Source: Zasmidium citrigriseum
Lineage: Eukaryota; Ascomycota; Dothideomycetes; Mycosphaerellales; Mycosphaerellaceae
Assembly: GCA_002786025.1 (NCBI GenBank)
Contig: NHNW01000028.1
Span: 1-64,000, forward strand
Direction: 5' to 3'
DNA: 64,000 nucleotides
Shown here: piece after piece, positions 57,609-64,000 of the stretch
How the letters are laid out: each line of letters opens with the position of its first letter
Position numbering within the stretch: position 1 is the stretch's first letter
Notes under the pieces: model-generated
What the model was told of the DNA's origin: nothing
What the model saw: the letters and a program-made list of their open reading frames with translations, nothing else
Databases searched by the model: none
Translations under genes and position numbers: made by a program

Positions 57609-57935
57609 TCATTTCTTCCCAACCAATCCCTTGACCCTCTCCTCCAACCCCTCAATCTCCTCCCTCTTCTCCTTCTTCACCTCCAAACTCTCCAATTTCA
57701 ACCAACTCCAATAAAGCACCTGAAACGTCGCCATTGCCACGAGGAAGTTCCAGGCCACTGCACGTCCTGTACCGCTCCGATAGAATTCCGCGTGGGCATT
57801 GGAGCGCTTCGTGGTTTCTGCCGCCGACGCTGCTGACGATGGGGCTTGGTATTGCGGTTGTGGAGGTTCGGTGGAGTAGCGGCGGATTGGTGTGCGGAGG
57901 GTTCTGGCGCGGAGGGCGCGAAGCATTGTGGACAT
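57609..57935 (-). CDS. Small mitochondrial-type single-TM protein (108 aa)
   Basis: The start MSTMLRALRARTLRTPIRRY is an Arg-rich amphipathic presequence without acidic residues, ending in the RRYS-type cleavage region. A helix (AVAWNFLVAMATFQVLYWSW) follows, and then a charged coiled coil (EVKKEKREEIEGLEERVKGL). This plan (matrix signal, one inner-membrane helix, coiled coil) is typical of small assembly or structural proteins of the inner membrane, for example INA17-like factors, but no orthologue is assigned. ATG 57935 is the first true ATG of the frame. Confidence 0.72.
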   Translation of the reverse strand: MSTMLRALRARTLRTPIRRYSTEPPQPQYQAPSSAASAAETTKRSNAHAEFYRSGTGRAVAWNFLVAMATFQVLYWSWLKLESLEVKKEKREEIEGLEERVKGLVGKK

Positions 57936-58181
57936 TGTGATGGTATTGGATGTGGTTGATGTCGAGTTCAAATGGAAGCTGGAGGTCAAGCTTCAAGGTC
58001 AGGATTTGGGAGGCCCGTGCGCAACATTTGACTTCACATGAACATTTCTATGGGAACAGAGTACACTTTCAGACTTTTCATTTCATACGTCATGCACAGT
58101 CGAGCAGGTATCTGTATCTACCGAGGCGCCAACCTTCTCTTGTCTGACTCCTTCGCTATGCCAAAACGTCTAGAAGACGCT

Positions 58182-59920
58182 TTACATCCGCTCCCGCTTT
58201 CGTGGTGCTGCGCGAATGATGTTGTCGACTCTCAGAAGAAGCTCTGCTGCTTCACTCGCACTCGACACCACGGCACGCTTCAACTTGTAGCTCTCAATGA
58301 CTCCCAACTCCCGCATATCGGCAATGCCACCACCTGGTCTCATCAGGTCAAGGCCGCTCGATGACATGCCAGAGTAGACGGCTTTCCGTAATCTAGCAAC
58401 GAGATCTGCCGAGTCGAGACCGGCGTTGTCGGCGAGAATGGTAGGGAGTTGTCGAAGTGCCTTGGCGAAGCTATCCACAGCCAATGCCTTCTTTCCTGCC
58501 ACGTTCTGCGCGGCCTGGTCGACAGCCTTTGCCATCACCATCTCCGCGCAGCCACCTCCCAGTGTCGTCTTCGGCGACTTGACGGTCTGCGAAAGAACAG
58601 CAAGAGCGTCGTGAAGACTTCGGTCGGCCTCGTCCAGGAGTTGCTCTGATGATCCTCTCAGCACGATGGTGCAAGCACGGCCAGCCGCCACGCCAGAGAA
58701 TCGAATGAGCGTGTCCTCGCCAATGATGACCTCCTCGATCAAATCGCAGTGGCCAAGCTTGACGTGTTCTGGGTGGTCGAACGTGCTGGTAATCTCAGCA
58801 CCCGTGACAAGCGCTAGTCTCTCAACACCGTCAAAGTCGGCATGCTCAATCGAAGCAATGCCAGCGTCCGAGAAGAGTTGCTCTGGCCAGTTGTAGATGA
58901 GCTGCCTATTGACAAAGCAGTTGATGCCGTGGCCCTTGATCTTTTCAACCTTGGACTTCATCTTCTCCCTCTCTGCTTTCTCCAGCTCAGCCAGCTTGCC
59001 CGTGCTCTCGACCTTGACTCTTGCGCCAAAGATCTTGACCTTGTCCGTGTCCATAGAAGTGTTCGCAACCATGATCTTCGCGTTCTCCACCCTCTTCGGC
59101 TGGTTCACGCCAAACTTCTTATCCAGAATGAATCCAGGGTCGAGGTATGAATCCGAAAGCTTGCCTCCTGCTTTCTTGATGATCTGGATGTGTGTAAGGT
59201 CGGTCGAGCCGCGCATGCGAAGTACGGCATCGGTGGCGAGGGTCGCGAAGTGGTCTCGATCCTGGCTTAGAACTTTTGAACTGAGGGTCGTCCGCGCAAT
59301 CGAAATCAAGTCTTTCCTGAACGCATTGGGATTCGCACTGTGATCTGTGGCAGTCTCTTCCAGCGCCTTCAACGCCGCAGCACTTGCTATCCGGAAGCCC
59401 TCGATGATGGTCTGCGGGTGGATCTTCTGATTCACCAGTTGTTCTGCCTCCCGCAAAAGCTCTGCTGCCAGAACTGCCACACTCGTTGTTCCATCTCCTA
59501 CTTCATCGTCCTGCACTTTCGAAATGTTCACGAGGACCTTCGCTGCGGCGTTGTCGAGAGCTACACTTTTGAGAATCGTTGCGCCGTCATTCGTCACCAT
59601 AATCTCGCCGGTCGAAGCGCTTTGGAGGATCTGTTGAATCAGAGGTCAGAGTTGCTGTCAAATATAGTCTTGCGACCATGTGACGCACCTTGTCTTGACC
59701 TTTCGGTCCCAGTGTGGACTTCACAAGATCGCCAATCGCAATAGCGCCGACAAAGGCACTGTTTCCAAGTCAATCATGCTGTCTGCAAAAGCTGCCTGCT
59801 CACGAGACTTGCCTGAGACGTGCATTCTCGCCCCTCTCTTCAGTCGATCCCTCTTCGAAGATTTGTTGAGACTGAAACTGTTAGCGTCTTTCTGGCCTGA
59901 TTCATCGCATCACTCACCAT
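58182..59920 (-). CDS. CCT2: Chaperonin CCT subunit beta (526 aa)
   Basis: Four exons: 59920-59918 (the ATG alone), 59871-59813, 59758-59689, 59630-58182. The joined N-terminus [20 protein letters not shown] then [20 protein letters not shown] matches CCT beta. Intron 2 uses a GC donor (AG|GCAAGT); a downstream GT would insert three residues into a conserved segment. The ATP site is [12 protein letters not shown] plus NDGATIL and VGDGTTS; the hinge and C-terminal blocks include [12 protein letters not shown] and [14 protein letters not shown]. It is one of eight subunits of the cytosolic TRiC complex folding actin, tubulin and WD proteins. The length fits the family. Confidence 0.94.
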
Positions 59921-60487
59921 CTTGTGCTGTATGTGCGGGAGTTGTTTGATGCTCAAGTCGCGCTTCCAAAATCTCAAAGGCAGCTCGCGTTTCTGGAACC
60001 TTAAACTTCCACGCTAATCCGAAAGGAGGATGCAGCTAGTTTAATCAAATTTTGATGAGGTTCTCTCGCCTTCTTCTTCTCCATCTCCCGCTCATCATCG
60101 CAGCAATTCTTCCATCGAAATGCTGCCAAAGAGTGCCTCTCAACTTGTACGGTTGACTGATCTGGCTGAAAAGTGCAAACCGTGCGGCATGGGTTCGCAG
60201 AAGAACAACGATGGCCTCGGTCCGAAAACACTTGTCTCGCAGAAACAAGATTCAGCACATGGAGCGATCGCAGCGGCAGGTGGCCTCGATGTCACTGCAG
60301 CAGAGGAGATACCGTCAACTCGAGCATGGGGACCTTTTGTACTCTCATAAACACGTTTGCATTTCAAACACATCCATACATGGTGGTGGTCTGGCTATTT
60401 GCCGCCTCAATACCCAGACTAATCATCGCCATCGATACAGAACTTGCTTCCACCTGAACTTCGCTGTGTACACCATACTGAAGAGCT
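59921..60487. other. Intergenic region, 0.57 kb, no gene recognised
   Basis: CCT2 upstream region and the 3' flank of the F-box-like gene. Overlapping short frames only. Confidence 0.4.
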
Positions 60488-61114
60488 TCATCCCCTGACT
60501 GCGACCTGGTTCTGGATCTCTTCCCTCGCGCTACGCTCACGGCTTTCCTTCAATTTGATGAAAGCCTCCAGAGCCACCTTGGCGTACTCTCCCATCACAG
60601 CAGGCTCATCTGGCAACTCAGTAGGAACATTGCAATGCAACCTTTTCCTGCCGACCTTGGTCATGACTCGAAAGTCCATGCCGCCGTAGTTCTCGTGGGC
60701 GAGATACATGCGCTTCCAGCTTGGCGTGACGCCGGGCGTGTCTTGTGGCAGCGGTTCGTCGAGGGAGAAGTTCCAGCGCAGCGACTTCCTGAGCTCACGA
60801 TACCACTCGTTGTACTTCATGCAGTAGCCGAAGTTGCCGTAGAAAGCGTTCTCAAATTTGTCGTGCTCGAAGACGAAGTATGGGTTCACGCCGCGGATGC
60901 CGTACTGCAGGCCATCGTCGGGTGCTTGCTTGAAGAAGAGGGCTCGTTGGATCTTGGGCGAGCGGTCGATTACCTCCTTGAAGCGCTTTGAGGTGCGCTG
61001 GCCGGCGACGAGGAGGGTCTTGCTGTCAACCTCAAGCAAAATCATCTCGAGGAGCTCGGTGGTGTCGAACACCTGCTGCGCAGCTGGGGCGGGAGATGCC
61101 ATGGTACACTCCAT
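60488..61114 (-). CDS. F-box-like small protein (208 aa)
   Basis: A single exon. After a short Ala/Pro start the sequence QQVFDTTELLEMILLEVDSK and LLVAGQRTSKRFKEVIDRSP follows the F-box helix pattern (ELLE-IL, then L-x4-R-x2-KRF). The remainder (KIQRALFFKQAPDDG, GVNPYFVFEHDKFENAFYGN, FSLDEPLPQDTPGVTPSWKR) resembles the many lineage-expanded F-box-like proteins of Dothideomycetes. A role as an SCF substrate adaptor is possible; no target can be proposed. An internal Met at residue 5 is an alternative start. Confidence 0.7.
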   Translation of the reverse strand: MECTMASPAPAAQQVFDTTELLEMILLEVDSKTLLVAGQRTSKRFKEVIDRSPKIQRALFFKQAPDDGLQYGIRGVNPYFVFEHDKFENAFYGNFGYCMKYNEWYRELRKSLRWNFSLDEPLPQDTPGVTPSWKRMYLAHENYGGMDFRVMTKVGRKRLHCNVPTELPDEPAVMGEYAKVALEAFIKLKESRERSAREEIQNQVAVRG

Positions 61115-61910
61115 TTTGATAAAGCGTTGATGGTTGGAAGGTTGCGTCTATCTCCTTGACGTTAGCTGTGTCTGAGCTGTCGATCGCTGTATCGCTAGAC
61201 TGGTTGGCAGTACCTGAGCTGGGGATGATGACGACCTTTGATCGATGATTGTTCGAATGTGAGCTTTGAGTTGAGGGCTGATGGTGGCCAACTTGCTGGT
61301 GAGAATAGCTTGCTGAGAAGGCGGTTGTTTGGATGGAAGGAGGAAAGGCTTGAGATGGGTCGAGGCGTGGATTAAGTAGTTTCGGTGGGAGAAATCGCAC
61401 AATAGGCTTATTGTTGAGAATGAGGGCACGACCGCTATTGTGCGAACAATGGTCAGCAACAATGGGTGAATCACCTGAGCGCTGTGAGGCCTCAAAATCT
61501 TGATTTTGCAGCGAATAAGGTCGGGGATAAGCTAGCTGACAATAGGGACAATAGCAAAAGCTGAATTCCCTGCTAGGGCTAGCGCACTTGGCATTCACAT
61601 GTAAAAATTCGTTCCCAATCTCTCCTATAGCGATATTGCTTTTTGCATTTCCTTTCTAAGTAGTGCAGGAAGGTCGATGAGACCAAGAAATTTCATTGCT
61701 AGTAAGCAAAAAGTGTGCCCAATCAGTTGCACCCGATCACGTATGACAAGAACGAAATCCGTCTCTACCAATCGAATTTTCCCTGCAGCCTAAGGCACCA
61801 GCAAAGAATCGAGCGGTTCTGTTTACACCGCCAAACAAACTCACCATACTTCCTCTGCATACACTTTACCAAAGGTCGGACCTGAACGCACTCAAGGCGA
61901 CACCCAAAAC
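61115..61910. other. Divergent intergenic region, 0.8 kb
   Basis: Upstream of both the F-box-like gene and the phosphoesterase gene. Frames of 115-190 codons on the minus strand overlap each other and are low-complexity His/Ser/Thr, so they are not called. The stretch near 61600-61760 is AT-rich. Confidence 0.4.
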
Positions 61911-62735
61911 ATGCCGACGATCCAAATTATCTCTGATCTCCACCTCGAAGTTCCCAAGGCTTACGACATCTACGAGATCGTTCCCCGAGCTCCATGTCTT
62001 GCTCTTCTTGGCGACATCGGAGTAGTGTGCGGGCACAAGGACGAATTTGCAGAGTTTCTGAAGCGTCAATTACGTCTCTTCAAGGCGGTACTATTTGTGC
62101 CGGGTAATCATGAAGCCTATGGCTCAACTTGGACTGAGACTGCCGATGCTCTGAAGATGCTTGAGCAGGAGTTGAATCATCCGAATGATGGGGAGCAGCG
62201 GGGAACATTCGTGCTTTTGGATCGAGGCGTATTCGAGATGCCCACTGATGGCGACGAGAAGATCGTCATTTTGGGCTGCAGTCTCTTCTCACATGTCCCG
62301 GCAGAGCGAGCGATGGATGTCGAGATCAGACTTGCGGACTTCTTCTCGACCAAATCATGGAACGTCGCTGGACACAATGCAGCTCATAAGCGAGATCTCG
62401 ACTGGCTAAATGATCAAGTCGAAACGATCGAAGCACGAGAAGAGAATGCCCAAATCGTCATCTTCACGCATTGGACACCGACAACGGACTCGAGATCCAC
62501 GGATCCAAAGCACGCAGGCAGTTCCATCAGTTCTGCCTTTTGTACCGATTTGTCTGAGCAGACATGCTTCAAGAGTGACAAGGTTGTGCTCTGGGCCTTT
62601 GGTCATACGCACTACAATTGCGACTTCTTGCTCGACCGGCAGAATGCAAAGCCACTCAGACTCATGGCGAATCAGAGAGGATATTATTTCGCGCAGGCTG
62701 AAGGCTTCGATGGCGAGAAGGTCGTTCAGGAATGA
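61911..62735 (+). CDS. Calcineurin-like metallophosphoesterase (274 aa)
   Basis: A single exon with the full set of metallophosphoesterase motifs in order: D9-x-H11 in SDLHLE, GDIG (Asp35), GNHE (66-68), TH in IVIFTHWTP, and GHTHY. It should bind a dinuclear metal centre and cleave a phosphomonoester or phosphodiester. The compact form resembles cytosolic fungal proteins of the DUF-type Ser/Thr-phosphatase superfamily with unknown substrate. There is no signal peptide or TM segment. It converges on the ferric-reductase-like gene with about 95 bp between stops. Confidence 0.87.
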   Translation: MPTIQIISDLHLEVPKAYDIYEIVPRAPCLALLGDIGVVCGHKDEFAEFLKRQLRLFKAVLFVPGNHEAYGSTWTETADALKMLEQELNHPNDGEQRGTFVLLDRGVFEMPTDGDEKIVILGCSLFSHVPAERAMDVEIRLADFFSTKSWNVAGHNAAHKRDLDWLNDQVETIEAREENAQIVIFTHWTPTTDSRSTDPKHAGSSISSAFCTDLSEQTCFKSDKVVLWAFGHTHYNCDFLLDRQNAKPLRLMANQRGYYFAQAEGFDGEKVVQE

Positions 62736-62830
62736 GGATGGAGTTTATTCGCTGGTGAAAAAGGGAGTAGCAAAGGACAACACATTTTCCTTTCGAATCT
62801 TTCAGCATAAGACTCACCAACAAATGCCTC

Positions 62831-64000
62831 TCACCACAACATCGTCTCGTTGAAATACGCCACATTCGCTCCTTTCTCGCCCAGCAGACGGACGACTCCT
62901 GCTCGACAAACATCAGCCATTGCTGGCGTGCCACAAGTCACCACCGCCAGGTCACTCGTGCAATTCTGCCTCGCATCTCTCATGACAGCGTATATATCCG
63001 GCCGGCCAAAGTGTACTGCGTAAGGTGGAATTCCAGCTGGCTTCTCAAGGTCTTCCCCAGCGCCGCTCGTCAAGTACACGTTCAAGTGGAAGCGATTGCT
63101 TCTGACAATAGCAGCAAGCTCGTTCTCGCACACATCATCGACCAAATGACGCTGTGGCACGGCCCATGCGAGGTGTATTGTTGTGTTGCCTTGAGCGAGG
63201 AGATGGCAGGCGTGAGATACTGCTGCCGTGATGCCACTACCGCCTGCAATCATAAGCACATCGGAGTAATGCGAAAGATCCATCGTGTTGCCGTAGGGTC
63301 CTTCAATGAAGACAGTGATCTCGCTGGAGCCAGCTCGCTCGTTAGAGGCGTTGATCTTATCCCGAAGGCGTTCTGTAAAGCCTCCATAGGGGCGAATGAG
63401 AAATGAGTGGCTGAGCTGTTCCGATACGATCGGCTCCTTGACAGCTTGGGAGGTGGATCTAACTAGCTTCTCAGGATCGATGTCGAGCGAACGCTGAGGC
63501 GAGGAGCTCGAGCTTGGCCCAGGACCATTCCAAGAGCACAGAGTGAATGGATGACTTTCGTATCCTTTGAGGGCGCCTGGCGTGTAGACGTAGTAGAACT
63601 GTCCTGGAGGCACGACACGGCTCTTGTGGAAGAAGTCTGTGATGTCAAGACGAATCATCTCCGATCTCTTGTCGAACGTCGCTGTGGCTTTGACGCCCTT
63701 CGAATAACGAGGGATGACGCTCTGGTAGATGATACGACCGAGGCGAATGAGGCGATCGAGTGCCCAGATAGCGACACATGGCCAGAGGTAGCCGTTGTAC
63801 TTGTCGTAGTATTCCTCTTTCAGGTGGCTGTATTCCTTAGCTACGAGTATCTCAAGAAACATGGCACTCGTTCTGACTTACTACCACAAGGTGACTAGGA
63901 AGATGATCGCTCCGCCAATGTGCGCCAGGAGGAAGAAATCGTACTGCTTCTCACGGAACCACCAGACAGATAAGGCAATAATGAGCGCCATGATAATCGT
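62831..64000 (-). CDS. Ferric reductase / NADPH-oxidase-type transmembrane oxidoreductase (partial)
   Basis: Cut by the right window edge; the 5' part is missing. Exons seen: 64000-63882 and 63827-62831, with a 54-nt intron GTAAGT...ACAG giving LVTLWY|HLKEEYYDKY. The last visible membrane segments carry FFLLAHIGGAIIFLVTLWYH, in which the two His match heme ligands of ferric reductases. Then come the FAD-binding HPFTLCSW, a Ser/Pro-rich insert, FIEGPYG, the NADPH-binding GGSGITAAVSHACHLL, and the C-terminal VTCGTPAMADVC. It moves electrons from cytosolic NADPH across the membrane to Fe3+/Cu2+ or oxygen. Which acceptor is used cannot be decided from this fragment. Confidence 0.88.

Overview
The window reads as nuclear DNA of a filamentous ascomycete, most likely a Dothideomycete. 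The evidence is short GT-AG introns (mostly 46-60 nt) with CTAAC/CTGAC-type branch points, Pezizomycotina regulators (velB, a Zn2Cys6 factor), fungal forms of housekeeping genes, and an AT-rich block bearing the signature of repeat-induced point mutation (RIP). Exon coordinates below were worked out by reading splice sites and frames by eye. No alignment or database search was run.

Layout. Bases 1-7880 are a gene-free block in which CpA/TpG is almost absent. It holds the relic of a minus-strand Ty1/copia retrotransposon (capsid/nucleocapsid, protease, integrase, reverse transcriptase and RNase H remnants in that order) next to another mutated sequence. It ends at an unmutated 170-bp LTR-like segment. 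From 8.2 kb on, genes are ordinary and dense: kappa-class GST, sulfatase, SAD1/USP39-type splicing factor, AP-3 delta, an uncharacterised gene and velB. A 4.2-kb gene-free stretch lies upstream of velB. Then come a J-domain protein, EMC2 and ATG5 (divergent, 213 bp apart), an unknown Cys-rich small protein, ADE8, a small membrane protein and a C2H2 zinc-finger protein.

At 33.7-40.8 kb there is a compact accessory module: a Zn2Cys6 regulator, an SMP-30/gluconolactonase-type hydrolase, an amidohydrolase_2-type enzyme and a Baeyer-Villiger-type flavin monooxygenase. Both divergent intergenic regions of this module carry the same palindrome, CGGAA-N3-TTCCG (CGG-N7-CCG), the kind of site such regulators bind. 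I infer a co-regulated ketone/aromatic catabolic or detoxification cluster (oxidise ketone to lactone/ester, hydrolyse, then metal-dependent cleavage or decarboxylation). This is the strongest candidate for an undescribed system here.

From 40.8 kb to the end lie mostly core genes: a NAT9-like acetyltransferase, RPT4, enolase, a GPI-anchor-type repeat protein, a disordered zinc-ribbon-like protein, a four-TM protein, CDC6, a small mitochondrial-type protein, CCT2 (ATG-only first exon and a GC-AG intron), an F-box-like protein, a metallophosphoesterase, and a ferric reductase/NADPH-oxidase-type gene cut by the window edge.

A pattern running through many genes is an abrupt switch, inside the reading frame, from C-ending codons in the 5' part to G-ending codons in the 3' part.
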